Source: Pseudomonas fluorescens (lineage in GTDB: Bacteria > Pseudomonadota > Gammaproteobacteria > Pseudomonadales > Pseudomonadaceae). From it: a DNA stretch of 64,000 nucleotides. Shown in pieces: positions 54,421 through 64,000 of this stretch (position 1 is the first letter of the stretch; each line of letters starts with the position of its first letter). The DNA is taken from the NCBI RefSeq assembly GCF_004683905.1, contig NZ_CP038438.1:1984001-2048000 (forward strand). The letters run 5' to 3'. Made by a program: the position numbers and the translations under genes. The notes under the pieces were generated by a model. That model had not been told where the DNA came from. It did no database searches and saw nothing but the letters and a program-made list of their open reading frames with translations.

Positions 54421-56820
54421 CTAGAGCGGAGCCAACTCGGTTTCAGCTTCGACCGCTTTAACAGTCTTGAGCTGACGCATCTGCTCACACCCCCACAACA
54501 CCCGCTCCGGGGTCGCCGGCGCATCGATCTGCGGCTGATGCTTATAGTCACCGAGGCTCGCCACCGCGTCCTTGATCGCGCACCACGCGGCAATCCCGAG
54601 CATGAACGGCGGCTCACCCACAGCCTTGGAATGGAACACCGTGTCTTCCGGGTTCTTGCGGTTTTCCACCAGCTTCACCCGCAGGTCCAGCGGCATGTCC
54701 GCCACGGCCGGGATCTTGTAGCTGGCCGGGCCGTTGGTCATCAGCTTGCCCTTGTTGTTCCAGACCAGCTCCTCCATGGTCAGCCAGCCCATGCCCTGGA
54801 CGAAACCACCCTCGACCTGACCGATGTCGATTGCCGGGTTCAACGAGGCACCGACGTCGTGGAGGATGTCGGTACGGAGCATCTTGTACTCGCCGGTCAG
54901 GGTGTCGACGATCACTTCGCAGCACGCCGCGCCGAAGGCGAAGTAGTAGAACGGCCGACCACGGGCCTGGCTGCGGTCGTAGTAGATTTTCGGGGTCTTG
55001 TAGAAGCCGGTGCTCGACAGCGAGACCTGATTGAAATACGCCAGTTGGATCAGCGCCTCGAAGGTCATGATGTGGTCACGCACGCGCACATGGCCGTTGT
55101 GGAATTCCACGTCTTCTTCGCTGACCTTGTAGTGCCGCGCGGCGAATTCCACCAGACGCTGCTTGATGATCTCGGCGGCGTTCTGCGCGGCCTTGCCGTT
55201 GAGGTCAGCGCCGCTGGAGGCCGCAGTCGGCGAGGTGTTCGGCACTTTGTCGGTATTGGTCGCGGTGATCTGCACCCGATCCATTTCCACCTGGAACACT
55301 TCGGCCACCACCTGCGCGACTTTGGTGTTGAGGCCCTGGCCCATTTCCGTGCCGCCGTGGTTCAGGTGGATGCTGCCGTCGGTGTAGACGTGGATCAGCG
55401 CGCCGGCCTGATTGAGGAAACTGGCGGTGAAGGAAATGCCGAATTTCACCGGGGTCAGCGCCAGGCCTTTTTTCAGGATCGGGCTGTTGGCGTTGTAGCG
55501 ACGGATCGCTTCGCGGCGCTCGGCGTACTGGCTGCTTTCTTCCAGTTCGGCGGTCATTTCCTCGAGCATGTTGTGCTCGACGGTCTGGTAGTAGTGGGTG
55601 ACGTTGCGCTCGGTCTTGCCGTAGTAGTTGGCCTTGCGCACCGCCAGCGGATCGAGGTTGAGGTGACGGGCAATCGCGTCCATCACTTCTTCGATGGCGA
55701 CCATCCCTTGCGGGCCGCCGAAACCACGGTAGGCAGTGTTCGACGCGGTGTTGGTCTTGCAGCGGTGACCATTGATGGTCGCGTCCCCAAGGTAGTACGA
55801 GTTGTCCGAGTGGAACATCGCCCGGTCAACGATCGACGCCGACAGATCCGGCGAACAGCCGCAGTTGCCGGCCAGGTCCATGGCGATCCCGTGCAGGCGC
55901 CCGGTGCTGTCGAAGCCAACGTCGTACTCGACATAGAACGGGTGGCGCTTGCCGGTCATCAGCATGTCTTCGACCCGTGGCAGGCGCATCTTGGTCGGCT
56001 GCCCGGTGAGGTGCGCGATCACCGCGCACAGGCACGCCGGGCTGGCGGCCTGGGTTTCCTTGCCGCCGAAACCACCGCCCATGCGGCGCATGTCGACGAC
56101 GATCTTGTTCATCGACACGTCGAGCACTTCGGCCACCAGCTTCTGCACTTCGGTGGGGTTCTGCGTCGAGCAGTAGACGATCATGCCGCCGTCTTCGGTG
56201 GGCATTACCGAGGAGATCTGGGTTTCCAGATAAAAGTGTTCCTGGCCGCCGATGTGCAGCGTGCCTTGAATGCGGTGTTCGGCGGTGGCCAATGCCGAGG
56301 CCGAATCGCCACGCTGGTGGGTGTGGCTGTCGAGCACGAAGTGGCGTTTGCGCAAGGCTTCGACCACGTCCAGCACCGGCTCGAGATCTTCGTACTCGAT
56401 GATTGCCGCCATGGCCGCTTTACGCGCGGTTTCCAGGTCTTTCGCGGCCACGGCCAGTACCGGTTGCCCGACGAACTGCACGTCATCAATGGCCAGCAGC
56501 GGATCGCCCGGCAGCAACGGGCCAATGTCTTTCAGGCCCGGCACGTCTTCGTGGGTGATCGCAATGCGCACGCCTTCGAAGGCGTAGCAGGGCTTGGTGT
56601 CGATGCTGATGATCTTCGCGTGTGCGCGGTCCGACAGCCGTGCGTAAACGTGCAGCTGATTGGGGAATTCCAGACGATCATCGATGTACTGCGCTTCACC
56701 GGACACATGCTTGGCGGCGCTGTCGTGCTTGACGCTGCGGCCGACACCGGTGGTCAGGTCCTTGGCGAACAGTTCCGCCAGTTCGGCTTGAGTCTTCTCT
56801 ACGGCGTGATGGTTAGACAT
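54421..56820 (-). CDS. xdhB: xanthine dehydrogenase molybdopterin-binding subunit
   Basis: 799 residues. Large subunit that binds the molybdenum cofactor and oxidises hypoxanthine and xanthine. GQEHFYLETQ, GGGFGGKETQ, AYRGFGGPQG and GTEMGQGLNTK are cofactor and substrate motifs; the catalytic glutamate lies in the last part, in VGEPPFMLGIAAW (about 725-737). Cytoplasmic. It overlaps xdhA by eight bases. Confidence 0.95.
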   Translation of the reverse strand: MSNHHAVEKTQAELAELFAKDLTTGVGRSVKHDSAAKHVSGEAQYIDDRLEFPNQLHVYARLSDRAHAKIISIDTKPCYAFEGVRIAITHEDVPGLKDIGPLLPGDPLLAIDDVQFVGQPVLAVAAKDLETARKAAMAAIIEYEDLEPVLDVVEALRKRHFVLDSHTHQRGDSASALATAEHRIQGTLHIGGQEHFYLETQISSVMPTEDGGMIVYCSTQNPTEVQKLVAEVLDVSMNKIVVDMRRMGGGFGGKETQAASPACLCAVIAHLTGQPTKMRLPRVEDMLMTGKRHPFYVEYDVGFDSTGRLHGIAMDLAGNCGCSPDLSASIVDRAMFHSDNSYYLGDATINGHRCKTNTASNTAYRGFGGPQGMVAIEEVMDAIARHLNLDPLAVRKANYYGKTERNVTHYYQTVEHNMLEEMTAELEESSQYAERREAIRRYNANSPILKKGLALTPVKFGISFTASFLNQAGALIHVYTDGSIHLNHGGTEMGQGLNTKVAQVVAEVFQVEMDRVQITATNTDKVPNTSPTAASSGADLNGKAAQNAAEIIKQRLVEFAARHYKVSEEDVEFHNGHVRVRDHIMTFEALIQLAYFNQVSLSSTGFYKTPKIYYDRSQARGRPFYYFAFGAACCEVIVDTLTGEYKMLRTDILHDVGASLNPAIDIGQVEGGFVQGMGWLTMEELVWNNKGKLMTNGPASYKIPAVADMPLDLRVKLVENRKNPEDTVFHSKAVGEPPFMLGIAAWCAIKDAVASLGDYKHQPQIDAPATPERVLWGCEQMRQLKTVKAVEAETELAPL

Positions 56821-58267
56821 AAGCGGTCACCCGAGTCTCGATGTGCGGTGTTTGCAGTTCGATGAAGTATTTGCGCAGCAGGTTCTGTGCGCTGAGCAGG
56901 CGATATTCCTTGCTGGCGCGGAAGTCCGAGAGCGGCGTGAAGTCTTCGGCCAGCGCAGCGCAGGCGCGTTCGATCACGGCGCTGTTGAACGGCTGGCCGA
57001 GCAGCACGGCTTCGCAATGGGCGGCGCGTTTCGGAATCGCGGCCATGCCGCCGAACGCCATGCGCGCGTCGGTGATCACGCCGTTTTCCACGCGCAGATT
57101 GAACGCGGCGCAAACGGCGGAGATGTCATCGTCCAGACGCTTGGAAACCTTGTAGGCGCGGAAACGCTGTTCGGCGGTGGCGCGCGGGACGACGATTTTT
57201 TCGATGAATTCGCTTTCCTGACGGGCGGTGACCTTGTAGTCGATGAAGTAATCTTCCAGGTTCAGCGTGCGCCGGGTTTCGCCTTTGCACAGCACCACTT
57301 GCGCGCCGAGGGCGATCAGCAGCGGTGGCGAGTCACCGATCGGCGAGGCGTTGCCGATGTTGCCGCCGAGGGTGCCCTGGTTGCGGATCTGCAGCGAGGC
57401 GAAGCGGTGCAGCAGTTCGCCGAAGTCCGGGTACTCGGCAGTCAGCGCTTCGTAGCAGTCGGAGAGGGCGGTGGCGGCGCCGATTTCGATACGGTCGTCG
57501 AAGGTTTCGATGCGCTTCATTTCGGCGACGTTGCCGACGTAGATCATCACCGGCAGGGTGCGATGGAACTGGGTGACTTCCAGCGCCAGATCGGTGCCGC
57601 CGGCCAGCAGCCGCGCTTGTGGGTAAGCGTCGTACAGATCGGCCAGATCGGCGACGGTCAGCGGCACCAGGCAGCGCTTGTCGCCGCTGTTGAGTTCGCC
57701 GATATCGGTCGGGGCAATGGCTTTGAGGCGGGCGATGGTCTCGGCTTCGCGGGCATCGAACTGGTCCGGTTGCTTGCCACAGCAGGATTGTTCGGCGGCG
57801 GCGAGGATCGGCCGGTAGCCGGTGCAGCGGCAGAGGTTGCCGGCCAGCGCTTCGTGCGCCTTGGCCGGATCCGGTGCATCGCTGTTCTTTTGCAGGGCGA
57901 ACAGCGACATGACGAAACCGGGGGTGCAGAAGCCGCACTGTGAGCCGTGGCACTCGACCATGGCTTTCTGCACGCTGTGCAGTTCGCCCTGGTGCTTGAG
58001 GTCTTCGACGCTGATCAGTTGTTTGCCGTGCAGCGACGAAACAAAGGTCAGGCACGAGTTGAGGCTGCGATAGCGAATGTGTTCGCGGCCGGCGTCATCC
58101 GTTTGCAACTCGCCGACCACTACGGTGCAGGCGCCACAGTCGCCGCTGGCGCAGCCTTCTTTGGTGCCGGATTTGCCCACGTGTTCGCGCAGGTAATTGA
58201 GCACGGTCAGATTCGGGTCCAGGGCGTGCTCGCTACGGAGTTCCTGGTTAAGTAAAAACTGGATCAC
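56813..58267 (-). CDS. xdhA: xanthine dehydrogenase small subunit (Fe-S/FAD)
   Basis: 484 residues. Two [2Fe-2S] clusters at the N-terminus: the ferredoxin-like one in GCASGDCGACTVVVG (about 38-52) and the second in CGFCTPGF and GNLCRCTGYRP (about 112-160). The FAD domain has LLAGGTDLALEV and TLGGNIGNASPIGDSPP. It passes electrons from the Mo centre to NAD. First gene of xdhA-xdhB-xdhC-guaD, read from a promoter shared with the divergent GntR gene. Confidence 0.95.
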   Translation of the reverse strand: MIQFLLNQELRSEHALDPNLTVLNYLREHVGKSGTKEGCASGDCGACTVVVGELQTDDAGREHIRYRSLNSCLTFVSSLHGKQLISVEDLKHQGELHSVQKAMVECHGSQCGFCTPGFVMSLFALQKNSDAPDPAKAHEALAGNLCRCTGYRPILAAAEQSCCGKQPDQFDAREAETIARLKAIAPTDIGELNSGDKRCLVPLTVADLADLYDAYPQARLLAGGTDLALEVTQFHRTLPVMIYVGNVAEMKRIETFDDRIEIGAATALSDCYEALTAEYPDFGELLHRFASLQIRNQGTLGGNIGNASPIGDSPPLLIALGAQVVLCKGETRRTLNLEDYFIDYKVTARQESEFIEKIVVPRATAEQRFRAYKVSKRLDDDISAVCAAFNLRVENGVITDARMAFGGMAAIPKRAAHCEAVLLGQPFNSAVIERACAALAEDFTPLSDFRASKEYRLLSAQNLLRKYFIELQTPHIETRVTAYV

Positions 58268-58312
58268 GGAAGGCCTCGCAGACTCATTATTGTTGTTAAC
58301 CGACTTGAGCCG

Positions 58313-58363
58313 AATTTAGCAGGTCTGACTTTTCGGTCAATGGTTTTCTGACTTAAAGGTCAG
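58313..58363 (-). promoter_or_regulatory. xdhA promoter with two overlapping operator dyads
   Basis: On the minus strand TTGACC (58340-58335), a 16-base spacer and TAAATT (58318-58313) fit a sigma-70 promoter. Two dyads TGAC-N6-GTCA (58326-58339) and CTGAC-N6-GTCAG (58348-58363), centres 23 bases apart, cover and precede the -35 box. The divergent GntR gene is the obvious source of the binding protein, acting as a repressor. Confidence 0.7.
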
Positions 58364-58534
58364 GAAAAACGGTTTTGTCGATTAACGCGTGCTCTATTGA
58401 GTATTGACCCTGAGCGGATCCACTGCCTTTTTGCTTGAATCGTGCCAAAAAGCGCCGTGCGGGCACTCCGCCATGCACCTGCATTTGCGCTACACTGCGC
58501 CGCTTGTGCAGATCGAAGAGTTTGAAGGACAACC

Positions 58535-59194
58535 ATGACGTTCAAGGCGCCGGACAGCCTCGCCGAGCAAATCGCTCACCACCTCGCCGAACGCATCATT
58601 CGCGGCGAAATGAAGCCGGGAGAGCGCATTCAGGAACAGAAGGTCACGCTGGCCCTCAATGTCAGCCGCGGATCGGTCCGCGAAGCCCTGCTGATCCTCG
58701 AACGCCGCCACCTGATCGCGATCCTGCCGCGACGTGGCGCCCATGTCACCGAACTCACCGCGCACAAGGTGCAGAGCCTGTGCACGCTGATGAGCGAGCT
58801 GTACATCCTGCTCGGCAATGCGGTCGCCAATGGCTGGCAGACCCAGGCCGACATGGCGCCGTTCGTGCAGATCCAGCAGCGCCTGACCGCCAGCTACGAG
58901 CGTCAGGACATCCGCACCTTCGTCGACGACAGCTTCGCCGTGATGCGCGCTGCGTACCCGTTTGCCAACAACCCGTACCTGCAAGAGACCGTCGAGAACC
59001 TGCAGCCGGCCATGAGCCGTGCCTATTTCCTCGCCCTCGAACAGCGCAAGGCCGAAATGAGCGAGTTTCTCGAACTGTTCGAACGCCTGCTGGCCGCTGT
59101 GCTCGCCCGTGATTTGCCGCAGATCCGCATCGTGCTGACGGCTTACGCCCAGCGCAGCTGCGATCTGGTGGTCTCCGCCCTGACGGTTGCCTGA
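58535..59194 (+). CDS. GntR-family regulator, probable xdh repressor
   Basis: 219 residues. Winged helix at about 8-68 (LAEQIAHHLAERIIRGEMKPGERIQ, NVSRGSVREALLILERRH) and a C-terminal helical domain of FCD-like size. ATG at 58535 follows GAAGGAC. Divergent from xdhA, which it likely controls through the dyads at 58326-58363. Its stop is two bases before the smc start, so smc translation may depend on this gene's transcript. Confidence 0.87.
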   Translation: MTFKAPDSLAEQIAHHLAERIIRGEMKPGERIQEQKVTLALNVSRGSVREALLILERRHLIAILPRRGAHVTELTAHKVQSLCTLMSELYILLGNAVANGWQTQADMAPFVQIQQRLTASYERQDIRTFVDDSFAVMRAAYPFANNPYLQETVENLQPAMSRAYFLALEQRKAEMSEFLELFERLLAAVLARDLPQIRIVLTAYAQRSCDLVVSALTVA

Positions 59195-59196
59195 GC

Positions 59197-62100
59197 GTGC
59201 GGCTGAAGTGCATCAAACTGGCGGGGTTCAAGTCCTTCGTCGACCCGACCACGGTGAACTTCCCCAGTAACATGGCGGCGGTCGTCGGGCCGAACGGTTG
59301 CGGCAAGTCGAACATTATCGACGCCGTACGCTGGGTGATGGGCGAGAGTTCGGCGAAGAACCTGCGTGGCGAGTCAATGACCGACGTCATCTTCAATGGC
59401 TCGACCAGCCGCAAACCGGTGAGCCAGGCGAGCATCGAACTGGTGTTCGACAACTCCGACGGCACCCTGGTCGGCGAGTACGCGGCTTACGCCGAGATCT
59501 CCATTCGCCGCAAAGTCACCCGCGACAGCCAGAACAGCTATTTCCTCAACGGCGCCAAATGCCGCCGTCGCGACATCACCGACATCTTCCTCGGCACCGG
59601 CCTCGGCCCGCGCAGCTACTCGATCATCGAGCAGGGGATGATCTCCAAGCTGATCGAAGCCAAACCGGAAGACCTGCGCAACTTCATCGAAGAAGCGGCA
59701 GGCATCTCCAAGTACAAGGAGCGCCGGCGCGAGACCGAAAACCGCATCCGCCGCACCCACGAAAACCTTGCGCGTCTGACCGACCTGCGTGAAGAGCTTG
59801 AGCGTCAGCTCGAACGTTTGCACCGTCAGGCCGAGTCCGCCAAGAAGTATCAGGAATACAAAAACGAAGAGCGCCAGCTCAAGGCGCAACTGTCGGCCCT
59901 GCGCTGGCAGGATCTGAACGATCAGGTCGGCCAGCGCGAGTCGATCATCGGCACCCAGGAAGTCAGTTTCGAAGCGCTGGTCGCCGAGCAGCGCAATGCC
60001 GATGCGGCTATCGAGCGGCTGCGCGACGGGCACCATGAACTGTCCGAGCGCTTCAATCTGGTGCAGGGCCGCTTCTATTCGGTCGGCGGCGACATCGCCC
60101 GGGTCGAGCAGAGCATCCAGCACGGCCAGCAGCGCTTGCGCCAGTTGCAGGACGATCTGAAAGAAGCCGAGCGCGCGCGTCTGGAAACCGAATCGCACCT
60201 GGGCCACGACCGCACGCTGCTGCTGACCCTCGGCGAAGAGCTGGACATGCTCACCCCCGAGCAGGAAGTCACCAGCGCCGCTGCCGAAGAAGCCGCCGCT
60301 GCGCTGGAAGAAGCCGAGCTGACCATGCACGGCTGGCAAGAGCAGTGGGACACCTTCAACCTGACCGCCGCCGAACCACGGCGTCAGGCTGAGGTGCAGC
60401 AGTCACGGATCCAGCAGCTGGAAACCAGCATGGAGCGTCTTGCCGATCGGCAAAAGCGTCTCGCCGAAGAGCGCGATCTGCTTTCCGCCGACCCGGAAGA
60501 CGCGGCGATCATGGCGCTCAACGAGCAGCTCGCCGAATCCGAGGCGACCCTCGAAGATTTGCAGACCAGCGAAGAAGCGCAGGTCGAAAAACTGGAACAA
60601 CTGCGTCAGGAATTGCAGCAGGCACTGACCGCGCAGCAGCAGGCGCAGGGCGATTTGCAGCGCCTCAACGGGCGACTGGCGTCGCTGGAAGCCTTGCAGC
60701 AAGCCGCGCTCGACCCGGGCACCGGCACCGCCGAATGGCTGAAGGAACACAACCTCGCCGAACGGCCGCGTCTCGCCGAAGGCTTGAAGGTCGAGGCCGG
60801 TTGGGAGCTGGCGGTGGAAACCGTGCTCGGCGCCGATCTGCAAGCGGTGCTGGTGGACGACTTCAACGGCTTCGATCTGTCCGGTTTCACCCAAGGCGAT
60901 CTGCGCCTGCTCAGCCCCGCCAGCGATGGTGTGCGAGTGGCGGGCAGCCTGCTGGATAAAGTCGAGGGGCAGATCGATCTGTCGCCGTGGCTCGGCCAGG
61001 TCAAACCGGTCGACAGCCTTGAACAGGCGTTGGCCCTGCGCGGCCAGTTGAGTGCCGGGCAGAGCCTGATCAGTCGCGACGGTTACTGGGTTGGTCGACA
61101 CTTCCTGCGGGTGCGTCGCGCCAGTGAAGCCGAGAGCGGCATGCTTGCCCGTGGCCAGGAAATCGAGACGCTGCAGGTCGAACGCGAAGAGCGCGAAGCC
61201 ACGGTCGAAGCCATGGAAACCCGTCTGCAAACCCTGCGGGCGCAACAGCGGCAGCAGGAAAACGGCCGCGAACACTTGCGCCGTTTGCTGCAGGACGAAG
61301 CCCGCTCCCAAGGTGAATTGAAAGCCCAGTTGTCCGCCGGTAAAGCCAAGGCTGAACAGCTGACGCTGCGCCGCACCCGACTCGATGAGGAGCTGATCGA
61401 ACTCGGCGAGCAACGCGAACTGGAACACGAGCAGATCGGCGAAGCGCGCATGCAATTGCAGGAAGCGCTCGACGCCATGGCGCTGGATACCGAGCAGCGC
61501 GAGTTGCTGCTGGCTCAGCGTGACAGCCTGCGAGAACGCCTTGATCGCGTGCGCCAGGAAGCCCGCCAGCACAAGGATCACGCCCATCAACTGGCGGTGC
61601 GTCTCGGCTCGTTGCGCGCGCAGCACGATTCCACGCGTCAGGCGTTGGAACGTCTGGAGATGCAGGCCGAGCGCCTGACCGAAAAACGCGAACAGTTGAG
61701 TCTGAATCTGGAGGAGGGCGAGGCACCGCTGGAAGAGCTGCGCCTGAAACTCGAAGAGCTGCTCGACAAACGCATGACCGTCGACGAAGAACTGAAGACT
61801 GCGCAGATTGCGCTGGAAGACGCCGACCGCGAATTGCGCGAGGCGGAAAAGCGCCGGACCCAGGCCGAGCAGCAATCGCAACTGATCCGTGGCCAGCTCG
61901 AACAGCAGCGCATGGAATGGCAAGCGCTGACCGTGCGGCGCAAGGCGTTGCAGGATCAATTGCTCGAAGACGGCTACGATCTCAATGGCGTGCTCGCGAC
62001 ATTGACCCCCGAGGCCAGTGAACGCGCCGCCGAAGAAGAACTCGAACGGATCAATGCGCGGATTCAGCGCCTGGGTGCGATCAACCTCGCGGCCATCGAC

Positions 62101-62685
62101 GAATACACGCAACAATCCGAGCGTAAACGTTATCTGGATGCGCAGGACGCCGATCTGGTCGAAGCTTTGGAGACCCTGGAAAACGTCATTCGCAAGATCG
62201 ACAAGGAAACCCGTAACCGCTTCAAGGATACCTTTGATCAGATCAATGGCGGATTACAGGCGCTTTTCCCGAAAGTTTTCGGTGGTGGCAGCGCGTATTT
62301 GGAACTGACGGGCGAAGATCTACTCGATACAGGGGTGACGATCATGGCGCGGCCGCCAGGAAAGAAGAACAGCACCATCCATTTGCTCTCCGGCGGGGAA
62401 AAAGCCCTGACCGCGCTGGCACTGGTTTTTGCGATCTTCAAATTGAATCCGGCGCCGTTCTGCATGCTCGATGAAGTTGACGCGCCACTGGATGACGCTA
62501 ACGTTGGACGCTACGCACGATTGGTTAAAGAGATGTCGCAGACCGTGCAGTTCATCTATATCACCCACAACAAGATCGCCATGGAAATGGCCGATCAACT
62601 GATGGGCGTGACGATGCACGAGCCGGGTTGTTCGCGACTGGTTGCAGTGGATGTCGAGGAGGCGATGGCGATGGTGGACGCCTGA
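59197..62685 (+). CDS. smc: chromosome segregation protein SMC
   Basis: 1162 residues. Walker A GPNGCGKSN (about 32-40) at the N-terminus; two long coiled coils rich in Glu/Arg/Gln/Leu (about 170-510 and 650-1000); hinge between at about 515-640 (starting around the AEWLKEHNLAERPRLAEG segment); signature LSGGEKALTAL and Walker B FCMLDEVDAPLDD near the C-terminus. Folds and organises the chromosome. GTG start, poor ribosome site, coupled to the GntR gene. The partners scpA and scpB are not in the window. Confidence 0.96.
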   Translation: MRLKCIKLAGFKSFVDPTTVNFPSNMAAVVGPNGCGKSNIIDAVRWVMGESSAKNLRGESMTDVIFNGSTSRKPVSQASIELVFDNSDGTLVGEYAAYAEISIRRKVTRDSQNSYFLNGAKCRRRDITDIFLGTGLGPRSYSIIEQGMISKLIEAKPEDLRNFIEEAAGISKYKERRRETENRIRRTHENLARLTDLREELERQLERLHRQAESAKKYQEYKNEERQLKAQLSALRWQDLNDQVGQRESIIGTQEVSFEALVAEQRNADAAIERLRDGHHELSERFNLVQGRFYSVGGDIARVEQSIQHGQQRLRQLQDDLKEAERARLETESHLGHDRTLLLTLGEELDMLTPEQEVTSAAAEEAAAALEEAELTMHGWQEQWDTFNLTAAEPRRQAEVQQSRIQQLETSMERLADRQKRLAEERDLLSADPEDAAIMALNEQLAESEATLEDLQTSEEAQVEKLEQLRQELQQALTAQQQAQGDLQRLNGRLASLEALQQAALDPGTGTAEWLKEHNLAERPRLAEGLKVEAGWELAVETVLGADLQAVLVDDFNGFDLSGFTQGDLRLLSPASDGVRVAGSLLDKVEGQIDLSPWLGQVKPVDSLEQALALRGQLSAGQSLISRDGYWVGRHFLRVRRASEAESGMLARGQEIETLQVEREEREATVEAMETRLQTLRAQQRQQENGREHLRRLLQDEARSQGELKAQLSAGKAKAEQLTLRRTRLDEELIELGEQRELEHEQIGEARMQLQEALDAMALDTEQRELLLAQRDSLRERLDRVRQEARQHKDHAHQLAVRLGSLRAQHDSTRQALERLEMQAERLTEKREQLSLNLEEGEAPLEELRLKLEELLDKRMTVDEELKTAQIALEDADRELREAEKRRTQAEQQSQLIRGQLEQQRMEWQALTVRRKALQDQLLEDGYDLNGVLATLTPEASERAAEEELERINARIQRLGAINLAAIDEYTQQSERKRYLDAQDADLVEALETLENVIRKIDKETRNRFKDTFDQINGGLQALFPKVFGGGSAYLELTGEDLLDTGVTIMARPPGKKNSTIHLLSGGEKALTALALVFAIFKLNPAPFCMLDEVDAPLDDANVGRYARLVKEMSQTVQFIYITHNKIAMEMADQLMGVTMHEPGCSRLVAVDVEEAMAMVDA

Positions 62686-62944
62686 GTCAGCGTGGTGTCG
62701 GAAGGGTATGAGTAGTCTGTAGGACTTTTTTACCGACTTCGACTTGCTGGCCAATCGACATATTCGCGCAAGCCAATGTGACAGACGGTGTAAAGTTGTC
62801 TTTGGTCGTGCTAGTTTAATGTCAATTTTTCGTATACGTGGGCAAAACGCCTGTCAGAACATAGAGTTGGCGCCACGTTTTAAAGCGGTTTGCACAATGT
62901 AAACCCCTTATTTTTCAGCATTTTTTATAGAGGCACGGGATTAC

Positions 62945-63808
62945 ATGGAAATCGGTCTGCGCGAGTGGCTGATCGTCATCGGCATCATTGTGATAGCCGG
63001 TATTCTTTTCGATGGCTGGCGCCGTATGCGCGGCGGCAAGGGAAAACTGAAATTCCGTCTTGACCGAAGTTTGTCCAACTTGCCGGACGAGGACACCAGC
63101 GCCGAGCTGTTGGGCCCGGCCCGCGTCCTGGACACACATAAAGAGCCGCAACTGGACGAACACGATCTGCCGTCGGTGAGCATGCCGGCCCGCGAAGCAC
63201 GCGAGCCTCGCGAGTCCGGTTCGAAACGTGGCAAGCGCGGCAGCAATGGTCCGGCCCAGGGCGACCTGAACCTCGACCTGGACCTGGACGGCGGCCCGAG
63301 CTTCAGCAGCCGTGATGATGACTTCGTCGACGACAGCAAGCCTGCGCCAGCGGTGGCCGACAAGGATCAGCCGCAAGCCGAAGAAGTCCTGGTGATCAGC
63401 GTGATCTGCCGCGACGCCGCCGGCTTCAAAGGCCCGGCCCTGCTGCAGAATATTCTGGAAAGCGGTCTGCGTTTTGGCGAGATGGATATTTTCCACCGTC
63501 ACGAAAGCATGGCCGGCAACGGTGAAGTGCTGTTCTCCATGGCCAATGCGGTCAAGCCGGGCATCTTCGATCTGGACGACATCGACCATTTCAGCACCCC
63601 GGCGGTGAGCTTCTTCCTCGGCCTGCCTGGCCCGCGTCATCCGAAGCAGGCCTTCGACGTGATGGTGGCGGCAGCACGCAAGCTGTCCCAAGAGCTGAAC
63701 GGCGAGCTGAAAGACGACCAGCGCAGTGTGCTGACCGCACAGACTATCGAGCACTACCGTCAGCGCATCGTCGAATTCGAACGCCGCGCCCTGACCCAGA
63801 AGCGCTAA
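62945..63808 (+). CDS. zipA: cell division protein ZipA
   Basis: 287 residues. N-terminal membrane helix (about 7-24, [18 protein letters not shown]) places the rest in the cytoplasm; a charged, variable linker follows (about 30-140) and the C-terminal FtsZ-binding domain covers about 145-280 ([23 protein letters not shown]...[19 protein letters not shown]). It anchors the Z ring. smc-zipA is the normal pseudomonad order; ligA would be expected just outside the window. Confidence 0.94.
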   Translation: MEIGLREWLIVIGIIVIAGILFDGWRRMRGGKGKLKFRLDRSLSNLPDEDTSAELLGPARVLDTHKEPQLDEHDLPSVSMPAREAREPRESGSKRGKRGSNGPAQGDLNLDLDLDGGPSFSSRDDDFVDDSKPAPAVADKDQPQAEEVLVISVICRDAAGFKGPALLQNILESGLRFGEMDIFHRHESMAGNGEVLFSMANAVKPGIFDLDDIDHFSTPAVSFFLGLPGPRHPKQAFDVMVAAARKLSQELNGELKDDQRSVLTAQTIEHYRQRIVEFERRALTQKR

Positions 63809-63821
63809 GGCCAGAGCGCAG

Positions 63822-63955
63822 TTGTGGCGAGGGAGCTTGCTCCCGCTCGGTGGCGAAGCCGCCGTAAATCCTGCAACCGGGTTGTGCCTGATGCAACACG
63901 GTGGATGGTATTGGGCTGCTTCGCAGCCCAGCGGGAGCAAGCTCCCTCGCCACAA
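63822..63955. repeat. long inverted repeat element (TTGTGGCGAGGGAGC ends)
   Basis: TTGTGGCGAGGGAGCTTGCT and its exact inverse enclose about 94 bases containing GGTGGCGAAGCCGCC and GGGCTGCTTCGCAGCCC. It is about the same length as, and shares end sequence with, the element at 41594-41726, and begins 14 bases after the zipA stop. Confidence 0.85.
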
Positions 63956-64000
63956 TGTCCATAGCCTTGAGCTATTGTGATTTAGAAGATTGAGCAGCCT

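Noticed and set aside
53527..56865. 1112-codon open frame on the plus strand
   Set aside because: Antisense to xdhC and xdhB, which have clear family motifs; the reverse reading has none.

Overview
This 64-kb window is a GC-rich Pseudomonas chromosome segment, most likely from the P. fluorescens group. Three things support that: gene orders typical of Pseudomonas (cmaX-crfX-cmpX-sigX-oprF; cobA-nitrate reductase-nirD-nirB-kinase-nasA-nasT-nasS; guaD-xdhC-xdhB-xdhA-GntR-smc-zipA), many paired REP elements of the type ending GTGGGAGCGGGC..., and a Pseudomonas rmf gene with a structured leader. I see no prophage, CRISPR array, tRNA or rRNA. Mobile DNA is limited to the end of an IS481-family element at the left edge and the REP and tandem repeats.

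Layout. 1-258: IS481 end. 259-3322 (-): retropepsin-like protease, 7TM inactive transglutaminase and RimK-like ATP-grasp ligase, tightly packed. 3524-12580 (+): complete 2-methylcitrate cycle operon (GntR regulator, prpB, prpC, acnD, prpF, prpD), interrupted by two REP pairs and a three-copy 126-bp tandem repeat. 12604-15686 (-): ABC importer ATPase and fused double permease. 15963-19170: AlaX editing protein and DMT exporter (-), divergent from a MocR regulator (+). 19283-22651: ppsR and ppsA, divergent. 22839-28538 (+): hydrolase, rraA, cmaX, crfX, cmpX, sigX, oprF (envelope stress and outer membrane). 28601-40334 (-): nitrate assimilation. 40558-49584: housekeeping genes pyrD, rmf, rlmL, a CHASE-PAS-GGDEF diguanylate cyclase, dacB and yggL. 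49622-59194: benE-type transporter, a GntR regulator, and the purine breakdown genes guaD and xdhCBA with another GntR regulator. 59197-63808 (+): smc and zipA.

The most informative regulatory reading is in the nitrate cluster. Upstream of nirB and of the nitrate transporter nasA I find the same order of parts: a -24/-12 (sigma-54) promoter, then two hairpins each with a six-base loop having A at position 1 and G at position 4, then a terminator-like hairpin with a U tract. This is the expected target of an ANTAR antiterminator, and the ANTAR protein NasT with its nitrate sensor NasS is encoded in the same cluster. A weaker version of the same arrangement precedes nasS itself, which would make the sensor pair self-controlled. 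Operators fitting the neighbouring FCD-type GntR regulators can be read at the prp, xdh and benE intergenic regions.
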